Shown: positions 41,801-52,305 of the stretch, one piece after another | Position numbering within the stretch: position 1 is the first letter of the stretch | Layout: each line of letters begins with the position of its first letter | Assembly: GCA_009760855.2 (NCBI GenBank) | Contig: WPIO01000034.1 | Coordinates: forward strand, 2,240,001 to 2,304,000 | Direction: 5' to 3' | Length of the DNA stretch: 64,000 bases | DNA from: Cristatella mucedo | Lineage: Eukaryota > Bryozoa > Phylactolaemata > Cristatellidae | Made by a program: the position numbers and the translations under genes | The notes under the pieces: generated by a model | Told to the model about the DNA's origin: nothing | The model's database searches: none | Seen by the model: the letters and a program-made list of their open reading frames with translations, nothing else

Positions 41801-44800
41801 ATGCCAAAGCTCAGATGCTACCGTTCAAGCTGTGGAAAAGCATCCTGCAAGCATTCTGTACAGGGTGCACGTGGACTGTGATAACTACTTGAATAATGGT
41901 CAAAATTATATGCAAATAGGCTAAAAATGTCGAGCTCGGCGAGTTCTATACGTCAGCAGATTGACAGCGATTTCGAAAACTAAGATTTTTATTGTGCAAG
42001 TGCAAAGCAGATGACCAGATTCAGGGCAAGGATCCAGGGCTCGATCACGAAAATTGAGCCTATTATTTTCGAGAAATAGCTCAAGATTGGTGGCTGATTT
42101 GGGGCAACCGCTGGTGCCTTCTTCGGGTGCCCCACAGAGCGTACCTGCACGCACGGAGCAGCTTTCTGTGCTGATGCTCTTTTTTTGCCACGAGTCTGCG
42201 CCATATCGGTTGCCGCTGCCACCGCCCCGCCATAATTGTCAGGATCTTCGTCCTCACCATCAGCGATACTACCCAGGCGAGCACTGGCGCCGCGATTCCG
42301 GACCTCCTGCACAATCTTTTCAGACCAGCTGGTGGCAATGAAGTTCCCAGAAAAAGTTTACAAGAACTTGCACACCAGTACCATTGCGTTGTTAAGAACA
42401 TCATTGCTAACATCTTTTATATCGTCATTATAGCCAACCATAGTGTGCATAATTTCATTGAGCTCTTGCACACATAGTTGTTCAGATTGCTTCGACATGA
42501 TTCTGACGGTGCTGCTCCTGAATCAGGTCAACGGCGTTTTCGACTTCGAAACGCTATACTTGTTAAAGTAGCTATCCGCAAAATAAATAACTAATTGCGA
42601 TTCTACTTGCAGAAATTCGGTAACCCGGGTTACCACTATAGGGCTCATATGCTGAAAACAAAGCACGATCAAATGATTAGTGGTAACGTGCAGAGTGTCA
42701 ACAAGCATAACATGGTTAGAGGTGACATGCACAATGTCAACATGTAAAACGTGGTTAATGGTAGCATGTACAGTGTCAGGACGAATAAGCACACCAAGGA
42801 CAAATCACAGGTACCCACAAAATGCCGAGACCAGCAGATGTGTTTAGCATTTTTTAAATATCATCAAATCAGGGGAAGTCGTGACGTCAGTCGAGAGTGA
42901 GTTCCAGGCTTTGGGAGCATACGAACTAACACACTGTCTCCAAAGGATTTGAGGTTCGCAGGATAGATAGCAAAACGACTTTCAGTCAGAAAAGCAGGTG
43001 GTACACCTGGTGGAGGAATTGTTCTGATCGCTTGGCTGAAGCCAGAGAATGAAGGTGCAAGTGTGTGACAGAAGCTTGAAGTTGATATGCTGCATGAATA
43101 GAGCCAGTGCATATCGGCTAAAAGTGGTGTGATGTGGCAACGGCAACGCTCACGATGGACAAGCCGATGTGCAGAGTTTTGCACCAACTATATGTACCAG
43201 ATTGCACAAGCCGGTAGACCAGCAAGCAGTTAGTTACAAGAGTTGAGAAGGGATGCTACAAATGCAGTATCCCTACCTGTCCAAGCTAGCCCGAAATTTT
43301 AGCAACGTTATGCAGCTGAAAGTAGGCAGACTTGACTGAGGAGCTGATATGGTGGGTTAGTGAAAGGTCACTTTAGAACAGGAAACCTAGATTTCGTGCA
43401 GATGCATCAGGAGATTTGCTACCAGAGCCAATTTTGAGTGTTAAGCTATCTTATTTCCAAGTCACACGTGGTTTTCCCATAACTACTAAGTTGGTTTGTC
43501 ATCATTCAATTCGAGAAAGTTTGATGCCATTCATGAGGTGATGTCAGCAATACATGCAGCAAGGGAGCTGAGAGAATTTGGCATACTGAATGGATGAAAG
43601 GGATCTGAGGGAATGTAAAATGGAAGAAAGGTAAACTGAGTTGTCATCTGCATAAAAGTGAAAGCCTTTGTTGTGCTTAGCGAGAGTGAGTGAGTGAGTG
43701 AGTGAGTGAGCGAGCGAGCGAGAGAGATAGAGAGAGATAGAGAGAGAGAGAGAGTATACACTGTGAAAAGAAGCAGACCAAGCACTGAGCTCTGAAGTAC
43801 CCCATACTTCAGTGGTTCTTCTGATGATCTCTGTCCATTCAGATGAATTCTCTAAAGTCTCCCACTGAGATAAAACCTAAACTATTGCAGCAGAGTACCA
43901 CTAGTATCAAATTCTGCCAAAAGATTAAGCAAAACAAGCAGGAAGACTTTTCCTAAGTCTGCATTCCTAAGACGGTCGTCATACACCGAAGCAATGCCGA
44001 CTGTGAGTAATTAGCTCTAAAACCAATCTGGAACTTACTTGCTAGGCTTGAAGTTTCAATAACGGAGTTCAGCTGGTCTATCACAACTCATTCCAGTACT
44101 TTCATAGGAAAGGTAGAACGGAGATTGGGTAAAAGTTGCCCAAGTTCTCTTGGTCTAGCGGCGCTTTCTTAATTAGTGACCTAACTAGAGCCTTTTTGAA
44201 AGGTGCAGGGACATGATCTGAGACTAAGGACATATTTATTATGCTACTGATGCATGACAGCAGCAGATATATGCATCCTAAAAGTAGAAGAGTTGAAATA
44301 GGGTCCAGAGGACTGGTGATCTTCTTTGACTGGAAGATGAATTTCAGGATGAGGTCACTCGTGGCATCCTTTAATGTAGACACTGAGTTGCTGCACAGAA
44401 CTTAAAGAGAGGAGTCCCGTGGGATTGCTATTGAGGGAAAGGAGTCCAAAGGGGATACCTTAGGGATGAACTCTCTGACCTTGTCTATCTTTCCGACAAA
44501 GAACCTAGAGAAGCGATCAGCAGATCACCACAAGGATCATTACGTAAAGAGCTAACCTCGGAGCGATTACGGAGATAGTTAAGGACCGTGATAGCCCACG
44601 AGGTAAGGCGCTTGCTCTTCACGACTGAGGTCGTGGGTTCGAATCCTGCAGTGGGCAATCCGGTATAGCTAACTTCAAGTGGTGGCAATAGCCGTTAAGG
44701 CTCTTCTGCTGCTATACAAATGAAGCTGTTAAATCATCTATTTCTTAAATATTCTTGATGATAGACATCAGCATTTTTGGATTGTGCATCTGTGATTCTA

Positions 44801-47800
44801 CAACATTTTACAGAAGCTGCTTTGTAACACACACTGAATCATGACAAAGTAAGCAAAGCACACACACAAGTTTACTAGAGCACAGGGAAAGCTCTGAACT
44901 GATACAAAGTTATTGCAGCTGGTGTCAAAAGCCAGAAGCAAGTAGTAGACCTTCAGTGCATGCGAACTGAATGCCCGATTACCAAAATATTTTAATTTAG
45001 CATGAGGAGTGGCTAGTCGACTAGAAGCCGTGGAGCAGGTTGTGTGAGAGCACACTGGAGAAGCAAGGAGGTCGGATAGGTAGGTTGGGCTGTAAGTGAC
45101 TGGAGCGATCGGTCTGCCAGAGAGAGGATCTTGAAGCTGATTGGATGCTTTATAGGGAGCCATCAAAGGTCGGACGGAAGTGGTGCAATGTGGCAGCGGT
45201 TGACAACACATCAGCCGAGAGGGTGAGTTTCGCACCAGTTGCAACGTAAGTCAAGTGACAGAATGGCACTTTTCAAACCCAACAATCTGCCTAAATGTAC
45301 TAGGTTTAACAGCTACAGGTAGTATGCTTTGAGCCAGTAAAAAGAGCCCCAATAGTTTAATAACCAGCTTTTGAAATGAGCAGTCCTCAACTGTGGCTGC
45401 AATTTCTGCTTGCCTCCACTTCAGCATAACTGGCACTTTAAGCTCACACAGTGACTGAACTCCTGCACATTGCACTCAGAGCCGTTGTGTTGGCAAGCAG
45501 GATTGGTAAGTTGGCAAGCAGGAAGTGCTTCCGGAAGCTGAGCAACCCTGGCCGATGCACACAGCAGCAGCAGCAGCTGTGGTGCTACACGACGGTACCG
45601 GTTGCTGCCCAGCAGGCCAATTGATCGAGCAGCACAGATGAAGACATCTAGATGCAACTGCGTGAGATGTGAAAGAAGGCCCCTTTCCCCTCCCCCGGCA
45701 CGTACGGGCACCCTGCTACTGCATGAAGTGGCCCTTACACATACACGCATGCATTTGCGCTTGCGCACGAACTCAAGAAGGGGCTGCGAGTCAGCAAACT
45801 GCGCAGAAGGACGGCAGGGACTTTTCTGGCAGTCCCCAGTGATGCATTTATATGGGAGGCCATGCAGAACTGTGATAAACTTAGAGACCTGACCAGGGAA
45901 GTGCATTTACAAGCTGATTCAATGAATGAGCCAAGTGTGGGTGAACTTCCGTACAGCACATGGCCCACATAGGCGGTGGAAACGAATAAACCGTTCTCGG
46001 CTGCCTCAGCCATGGCAGGTAGTTGACTTAATTAGCAGAGCAGCAGTCCCATAAACGAAGACAAAAGTAGGGAGGGGCCGGATCATAGCATTCCAATTTC
46101 ACCTACTGACTGATTCATTTTCTCTGGTGGCCCATGTGCATGGTCCCACTCACAACAAAAGGTCACAGACTCGATCAAATCTTCTGCTATCATTGAGTGC
46201 TGAAACCTCCTACCATAACCATATACCACAAAGTCTGACCGCATGTGGATCTCATTCAGTCTGCAGTTTAGAATCATCTATGAATCACAAAACCTTGAGA
46301 CTCTTGACATCGATGCTGTCCACACGAACACAGCTTTCTGGCCCCTGCCACTCAATCTTCCAACAAACATGTCCCCACAGATGGAATGCTATAACAACAC
46401 TGGTTCTCGAGTTTCTTCTCTGACTAAGCCGACAATACACACCTTTGCATAGATGGCCGATGGGTCACAGCAGACACTAAACTGGCCAGAACTACTAAGC
46501 ACAAGCTTGAGAAAGCATTCAATCGTGCACCCTTTGCAGCAAATATGAAGTGCCTACAAAGAGACTGATTTCTCTGAGGGCACTATATCAAATGCATTAT
46601 TATAATTTAAAAGATCAAGAGTGACTGTTCCTCGAATGGCATTAAAGTAGCATTATCCATCGTACCGAAATCACAGGTGCATAATCCAAAATGCTGATGT
46701 CGATCATGAGCTACATTTTTTCCTGCTCCCAGGTCAGCATCTTACATCGTGATCATAGTTGTGCTCTAGCAGACACATTCTCAAGCTTCTTTCCCAGCAT
46801 CGTAGACAAGATCAGAGAATCAATCCCCGAGGTAACATCCCACTGGACTGTTCTTCTTCAGTAGCATCCCCACTGGGCTACTATAACTCAATTAAATTCC
46901 CTGTAGTGCCTCAATATCCACCTTCAAGCCAGCCACAAGTGACCTCATCTCGAAGTTCGATTCCCGGTCTAAGAAGACTACTAGAACTCTAGACCCTACC
47001 TAAACAAACTATTCACCCACTGAGAAAAATCGAATTGCTGCTGCTCTGAATAACCAACAAGCTAAATATGTCATTAACCTCAGGTCTTATCCCTACACCT
47101 TACAAAAAGGCTGTCGTTAGGCCACTCATTAAGAAGGTAACACTAGACTAGGAGAATTTAAGCAACTTAAGCCCAGTCTCCCTATTGCAGTGCCTTTCGA
47201 AGACACTGGATGAGTAGCGGTAGACCAGCTAAACTCTTATATCAGAACGTCAAACCTAGCAAGTAGGTTCCAGCCTGGTTTTAGAGCTGATCACTACCCT
47301 AAGTTAGCACTGCTGAAAGTGTTTAAGGACCTCTGAAATGCAGACTTCAGTATAGTATCTCTGCTTGTCTTGCTGGATATTTCGGTGGCATTTGATACTG
47401 TTGATGAGCCGTGATGGCACACTGGGTAAGGCAGGTGCTTTTCACGACCTCGATCCTGAGGTCGTGGGTTCGAATTCTGCGGTGGCTATCATTTACGGCC
47501 GCTGCCAGCAGTGGTAATAGCCGTAAAGGCTTTTCCTTTGCTGTACAAAAGAGGCTGCTAAATCACATAATATTTTTTATTTTTATGATCACAAAGTTCT
47601 TCTTGAGCAACTCTCATCTTGCCTGGGCATCACTGGCACTGCACTGCAATGGTCTAGGTCCTAGCTCAGTGGGAAACTTCAGAGCATCGATGTCATTGGG
47701 CAATAGTCATCCAAGGAGCCTCTAAAGTAAGGGGTACTACAGGGATCTCTGCTCGGTCCCCTTCTTTTCACAATGAATACTCTTCCTCTAGCCGATGTAA

Positions 47801-50644
47801 TCACGAAGCACAATCTGGGCTTTCATTTTTTAGCAGATGGCACATAGCTACACCTGTGCTTTAATCTATTCCTACCATCCAGCTCCTCAAACTCTCTCAA
47901 GTCTGTTGCTGCCTGTATTGCTGACATTTGCACTTGGATGGCAACAAACTTTCTAAAATTTAATGATGATCAAACCAATTTACTAGATATGGGCAAACCT
48001 AGTGCTACTCAAAAATTGGAAAACCCATCCCTCACAATTGGCTCGGCCAACATGTCTCAAGCAGTATCTGCACGATATCTGGATGTCCTGTTCCAAAATG
48101 AACTTTCACTAGACGATCACATCAGCTCCTCGGGTAAGTCTTCTGCCCACTTTCAGTTAACATGGCAAACATTTGGTCCTGGTTAGACAGGGACACTACA
48201 TCCCAGTTGGTCCATGCATTTGTGACATTTTGTAGTAACATATGTACCTCACAACTAGCAGGTCTTGTGCCTGTTGAATAAGGCACTGACAATTAGTAGA
48301 GAACTCTGCAGCTAGATGTATCTGTCTATAACAGCACAGTTGCCACATTAAACCACCACACCTCACAGACATGCACTGGGCCCCTATCAAACAGCATATC
48401 GACTTCAAGGTTTAGTCCTTCACTTTTAGGTCACTTCACTGTGTTGCTCTAGCCCTACCTATCCGAACTGCTTCTAAATCAGGCTAGGCATCGTACCACC
48501 CACTCTTAATGTAATGTAATGCATCTCTGTATGTAATGCCACAAGGCCACACAGACTATGTGGGTGTTACGAAAGAGAGTTTTGTATAGCCCACTCACAG
48601 CCTAAGCAGCTTTTAGCACGCATTCGGAAGCTAACAGACTTGCATCTCATGCAACAAAGAGAAAGTGAAAAGCATAGCTGAGTAAGGAGAGCAGTTGAGG
48701 TAGTGAGTAGCATGAAAGTAGCAGTTTAAGACGGCTAGAAAAAAAGTGCCATTGTGGGCAGCAGGAGAGTAGTTTTGACTCAAGTCGTTTAGCTGAGACC
48801 CAAATCAACCTACAATCTTTTACAGACCGTGCCTTTAGTTCGCATGCTGCCTGAAGCCACCACTCTTCAACCCATGTTTTCACTATTTAAAAATGGCTAA
48901 AACTCAACCTGCTCCTCATATAATTTGCTTTCAGTTGATCAGTGTGACTTGTCCTTTGTGTGCTTATACATCTGACTCTACATGCTATCACTAACCAATT
49001 GACACACTTCCTTCAAAGCATTTCCAAAATGCCGCAAAAAGATTCGTTCTGTTTGTCCTATCATTACTATTCCTGTGTGTCTTATCATTGTTATTTCATC
49101 ATAAACTAGGGACCAGTAGAACCAAACAGCTGAGGGCACAGAATTGTCAATAGATAGCCATGGGAATGCTTGGATCTGACTTAGTCATCATTTTAATCAA
49201 ACGATTGGCAGGCTGCATCTGGCTCTTACAATGGTCGATGCAAAAGTGCAGGATGCACAAGGTGCACCCTGCAGCAATGCACAATTACATCTGGATAATG
49301 CTACTGCATACTCATATAGAATCTTTGGTTGACCAACCAAAACAATCGCCATCGCCACCTGCTTTGTCAAAAGTGTGGTGCTGCGGAGCACATAGCCTTA
49401 GCACGCCGTATGAAGGCACAGCAAACAAGCAGCCCTAACACATTATCAGCAAAATTGCACCGGCGACAAATATTATAAGCGAACGTCACACAAAAACTGT
49501 CGCATGCATGGCGGTTTGTTACTCACTTGCATACTCGTTGAACCAGGCCTCACAGCGCTTCTGCGAGAACGGTGTAATGAACAGATCTTGTACACTGGGA
49601 ATGCTGTAAGGAGAGCAGCGCTGGCTGCATGCACGTCAAGCTGAGCCCGAGTCAAGCTTGCGCAGGCACGCACCCAACACCCACATAGCCTAGCTCGTGC
49701 ACCTGTACACCCAAGCATTCAGACCCACTCGTGCGCACGCAGATGCACTCACATCATCACACACGGCTGAAGATCATAGCAGCAGGCAATCCTTCATGTT
49801 CAACCGTTTAGCATAATGTAAACCTTGCCGGTAGCTCAGTCGATACAGCCTCTGTGCCAAGTGATCGGAGCAGCTAGCAGACCAGACAATCGTCCAAAGA
49901 GTGCTCAAGACAGAGAACATTAACTGCAGTTAATCTTGGGCTCTCTGACGCGATCATCTATCAGTGCCCATTTGTAAGAATAAAATTGAGCCAAACGGTA
50001 ACAGCTGTGCAAAGGAATTATAAATCGGTCAATAATCCGTTAAACGTAACGCCTTGCAGTCCACGTACACTGAAACTCGAGCACAGACAGCAATATTCAC
50101 TAAATTGTCGATGCATTGTACAGAAGAACGTCATTCACCCGGCCAGCAGATGCCTCTAGTTCTCAGCAGCACTCTTGTGAAAAATTTGGCTAGATAGTTT
50201 TCAAGTTTCAAACGCAAAGAGTGGCCTGAGATTCTGCCACTCCAAAATGGTACACTGGTGTATATGTGCCAAATATCGGCTCGCACAAAGTCGATACATC
50301 AAGACGAGTCCTCGCCATCTTCCCACCAATTCGTTCATGCAATGTTTTAATAACACTAATTCTTATCCCATAAATAAATGGTGTCAGGCAAGGCTTCTTT
50401 GCATTTCACTGCTTGAAGGACCTGTCTGGTCAGCAGTAGCACGTGATGGCTATAAGTCTTATTAGACGGCGACATACACTGGCATGAGCAAATGAAAATT
50501 TGGTGTCAACGATCTCAGTATGCCAAACGTCCGCATCAGGGTCGAATTCACAGCATACCTGCAGTCGTCCTGTTTACTCTTCTTCGTCTCCCGACCCCCG
50601 GCATCGGGAGTGACTGTCGAGCAGACACGCTTTTTGGGCGGCAT
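35874..50644 (-). CDS. DCUN1D5: DCN1-like protein 4/5 (DCUN1D4/5), 7 exons
   Basis: DCUN1D proteins bind cullins and NEDD8-charged E2 and act as co-E3s for cullin neddylation. Exons in transcript order: 50644-50559, 49603-49527, 41792-41612, 38484-38376, 36885-36781, 36174-36072, 35947-35874 (TGA); 244 residues versus about 237 in human DCUN1D5. Exon 1 gives the basic leader [10 protein letters not shown]. Exon 2 has [11 protein letters not shown]. Exon 3 has [20 protein letters not shown] and [12 protein letters not shown]. Exon 4 has LDFLRS and [10 protein letters not shown]. Exon 5 has [19 protein letters not shown]. Exon 6 has [10 protein letters not shown] and LSNYDEDGA. Exon 7 has [10 protein letters not shown], so the PONY domain and cullin-binding DAD region are present. 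Oddities: a Ser run at the exon 3 start, a GC donor after exon 4, and a divergent C-terminal tail after VLW. Animals outside vertebrates usually have one DCUN1D4/5 gene, so the symbol is approximate. Confidence 0.94.
36990..37850 (-). mobile_element. non-LTR RT C-terminal half with SINE fragment at its 3-prime end
   Basis: Minus-strand frames 37848-37492 and 37529-36852 encode [34 protein letters not shown], then [20 protein letters not shown] and [14 protein letters not shown] frameshift separates them. A small SINE-like piece (gtttaagacctgcagtgcgc) lies at about 37030-37065. The whole sits in DCUN1D intron 4, between exon 5 (36885) and exon 4 (38376). Confidence 0.8.
38539..38562. repeat. 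24-base homopolymer G run
   Basis: Uninterrupted G on the plus strand, so C on the DCUN1D sense strand, 54 bases upstream of the exon 4 acceptor. Confidence 0.97.
38830..38950 (-). mobile_element. tRNA-derived SINE, degraded
   Basis: Reverse-complement B-box region ggactagagcccacgacccc followed by gccaagagagtgcacccggg. DCUN1D intron 3. Confidence 0.6.
39240..39375 (-). mobile_element. tRNA-derived SINE, main family
   Basis: gccactgcttgcagtggtca, cactgcaggactcgagccca and gcgagcaccttacctcctgg in reverse orientation. DCUN1D intron 3. Confidence 0.75.
39720..40490 (+). pseudogene. second Tc1/mariner transposase relic
   Basis: From the ATG at 39938 the frame encodes the N-terminal helix-turn-helix ([20 protein letters not shown], then ISNSGLHY). 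[12 protein letters not shown] segment, [11 protein letters not shown], and after frameshifts [18 protein letters not shown] and [19 protein letters not shown] follow. The first catalytic Asp block (DDEST) is kept, unlike the copy at 27 kb. The C-terminal third is missing and stops are frequent. DCUN1D intron 3. Confidence 0.75.
40792..40880. repeat. AT-rich low-complexity stretch
   Basis: Irregular aaata and tata units; no coding potential. Confidence 0.8.
41989..42498 (-). pseudogene. unidentified ORF broken by one stop, PIP-box-like motif
   Basis: From an ATG at 42498 the minus strand is open for 46 codons ([20 protein letters not shown]...), meets one TAA, and continues in the same frame for over 110 codons. 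That part includes an acidic stretch ([12 protein letters not shown]), a basic Lys/Ala segment ([11 protein letters not shown]) and QPPILSYF, which fits the PCNA-interacting pattern Q-x-x-[ILM]-x-x-[FY]-[FY]. A 33-nt segment around the stop is flanked by GT and AG, but such an intron would be very short. It is nested in DCUN1D intron 2 on the same strand. It may be a processed pseudogene, a transposon ORF or a small gene; I do not recognise it. Confidence 0.4.
43683..43755. repeat. (GTGA)n-(GA)n microsatellite
   Basis: gagtgagtgagtgagtgagt grading into gcga units and then (GA)n with gata interruptions. It occupies the same position in the retrotransposon as the (GA)n at 32136-32205. Confidence 0.95.
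44588..44740 (+). mobile_element. tRNA-derived SINE, main family, well preserved
   Basis: Head tagcccacgaggtaaggcgc fits the A box, perfect B box GGTTCGAATCC, body ttcaagtggtggcaatagcc and tail tgctatacaaatgaagctgt. It is inserted antisense in a retrotransposon relic. Confidence 0.92.
46100..49105 (+). mobile_element. degraded non-LTR retrotransposon copies with SINE insert
   Basis: A 3-prime end with tail attattataattt at 46535-46607 is followed by an RT copy: [17 protein letters not shown] near 47100, [10 protein letters not shown] region near 47380, [10 protein letters not shown] at 47950, and AQHVSQAVSAR-like sequence near 48050. The UTR shared with 2.9 kb lies at 48510-48780, and further 3-prime sequence runs to 49105. 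Plus strand, antisense to DCUN1D intron 2. Confidence 0.75.
47405..47568 (+). mobile_element. tRNA-derived SINE inserted in RT
   Basis: Head tggcacactgggtaaggcag, B box GGTTCGAATTC, body cgctgccagcagtggtaata and tail aagaggctgctaaatca. RT coding (tttgatactgttgat) resumes after it as gatcacaaagttcttcttga, so the insertion split a Val-Asp-His codon run with a very short target duplication. Confidence 0.88.
49826..49862 (+). other. isolated tRNA-head-like sequence
   Basis: cttgccggtagctcagtcga resembles a tRNA 5-prime end with A box, but no B box or acceptor-stem complement follows. Probably a SINE head remnant. Confidence 0.3.
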
Positions 50645-51116
50645 CTAAACCGTTACCTGTGAACGAGGAGATCAAGGGCAATAAACTATCGTTAAATAGA
50701 TCTTATGACGGCTGAAGGATGGTGGATCAGACGCTACGGCACCTCATGTCTGACATCGAAGCACAGACGACGGTGAAACTTACGGACGACTATCGAGCAG
50801 TCCAGAGGCAATGCCTCAAACTCCGATGAAGCAAACAGCGCTGGATACCAAAATCTCGCTCCAAGATTTACTGCATTTCAAAGGAATAGCAAGACAAAAA
50901 GGCAGCTTTGTGACACCAGACTTGTGAGCTGCAGACAAGCACAATCCACGGCAACCCAACCCAACGACGCTTCCAGACCCACAGGAAGCAGAATTATCTA
51001 TGACCCCTGGCCCCGCTCTCACTGTAGGCTAAGGACGATTGGTCAGCTCGTTGGCGAATGGTGCCCACTGGTGGAGTGACATTCCATTCGGATGGAGGCT
51101 CATGGCGTACGCCGGC

Positions 51117-51128
51117 TTGGCTAGCAAC
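51117..51128 (+). promoter_or_regulatory. RFX X-box-like site
   Basis: ttggctagcaac fits the RFX consensus GTNRCY/RGYAAC with no spacer and a mismatch at the first base. RFX factors drive many ciliary genes, and DYNC2H1 starts 1.2 kb downstream. A 12-base near match can easily be chance. Confidence 0.25.
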
Positions 51129-51697
51129 GGCCACGAGTGAGGTAGGCCGCTGCGATCGCTGACTTCTAAGCATACATTATATTATAGCATTGAACTCGAG
51201 AACCAAAATCCCAGGCGCACATTTTAATCCCGCAGTCCGATGAAGACTAGAGGACTTGAAAACGGCCTTCGAAAACACTGGGCAGCGTCCTGATGGGAAG
51301 CGTTTGCCGCCGAAAACGCCTCAATTAATCTTACCTCGAAGATCCGCCTGTCGTCAACGAATGGCGTTAGCCGCTTAACATCTCATTTTGAATGCTGAAT
51401 GATATATAGGCATAGTCATTTGTGGTAAGATTCCGCCCACCGAGTATTCAATGTTGTGGAGGGTCGTCTGCCGGTTTATATATATAAGCTACAGAGAGAG
51501 TCGAGTAATAAAAAACTTGCCTTACTCACAAGACCAGAGGCACAGAAGCCTCAAAAATTTTTAATTTCAATAAGAACACGTGACGTTATTTGGTCGTACA
51601 GACAGGCAGGAGTATCGATTTGATATGACTGAAAATGGAATCCTGTGTAGCGATCAGCCTGCTGCTGCCCTAGTCGTTAGCAGCCAGTAGAGGCCTA

Positions 51698-51701
<4 letters not shown>

Positions 51702-51777
<76 letters not shown>
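51702..51777. repeat. (TC)n microsatellite
   Basis: About 38 uninterrupted TC units in the DCUN1D-DYNC2H1 intergenic region. Confidence 0.97.
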
Positions 51778-51779
<2 letters not shown>

Positions 51780-52305
51780 CTCTGCCATAGGTAGCTGGCT
51801 TTGCACTTGCTGTCCGAGTGAGTCTGACAGGAAAACTGCTCTGTTGAACCTTTCTCGGGTTAACGGTTGCACTCACCGGCATCAGCTGTTCGCCAGCTGC
51901 CAAGCCTTGTGCCTGCCTACTGCTCGTGGTCTGTGTTGCTCTGCAGGGGAGGGGATTACTAGCCAAGGCGACCTGGCTGGCCTGACTTCGGTCGAAAGGC
52001 CCTCACCAAGGGTTGTTGCTTGGTGCTTTACTGGATATTCCTCTGTGAAGCACGAGATCTCCACTGAGGCATGTTTACCATGCTGTGCTTGTACTTGGAT
52101 ATGAACTGTCTATCTATCAAACCAAATCTATCTACCAAACCAACAGGGTGTCAGCTCCCACTACCCCTTCGAGTGAAGTTTATTTTATCAGTCCCAATTC
52201 ACGTTCAATCATCTTAAGAGCGTTTATTTATAAGAAGACGTTGACGCACTGCCAGCACGACGCGTGATGTTTCTGGCTTACTGCAGCAGTAATTATTTTA
52301 TTAGG

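Larger units (their letters stand above)
42640..45260 (-). mobile_element. long degraded non-LTR retrotransposon with SINE insert
   Basis: Minus-strand order from 45260 downward: C-terminal RT piece ([17 protein letters not shown] at 44798-45244), then a second copy whose N-terminal RT piece [20 protein letters not shown] lies at 44102-44383. Core sequence at 43480-43960, a C-terminal piece at 42864-43187 and the 3-prime UTR to 42640 follow. A SINE (44588-44740) and a (GTGA)n/(GA)n tract (43683-43755) interrupt it. Probably two overlapping or nested copies. Confidence 0.75.
50645..52305. promoter_or_regulatory. divergent promoter region between DCUN1D4/5 and DYNC2H1
   Basis: The two start codons are 1.66 kb apart in head-to-head orientation, so both promoters must lie here or in 5-prime introns. 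The region holds a (TC)n tract, an X-box-like site at 51117 and no recognisable exon. Whether the promoters are shared is inference. Confidence 0.6.

Noticed and set aside
41446-41892. 148-codon plus-strand ORF that looks protein-like
   Set aside because: Antisense of DCUN1D4/5 exon 3; the minus strand matches the PONY domain with proper splice sites.
49826-49900. Possible tRNA gene
   Set aside because: Only an A-box-like 5-prime part; no B box, no cloverleaf, no acceptor-stem pairing.
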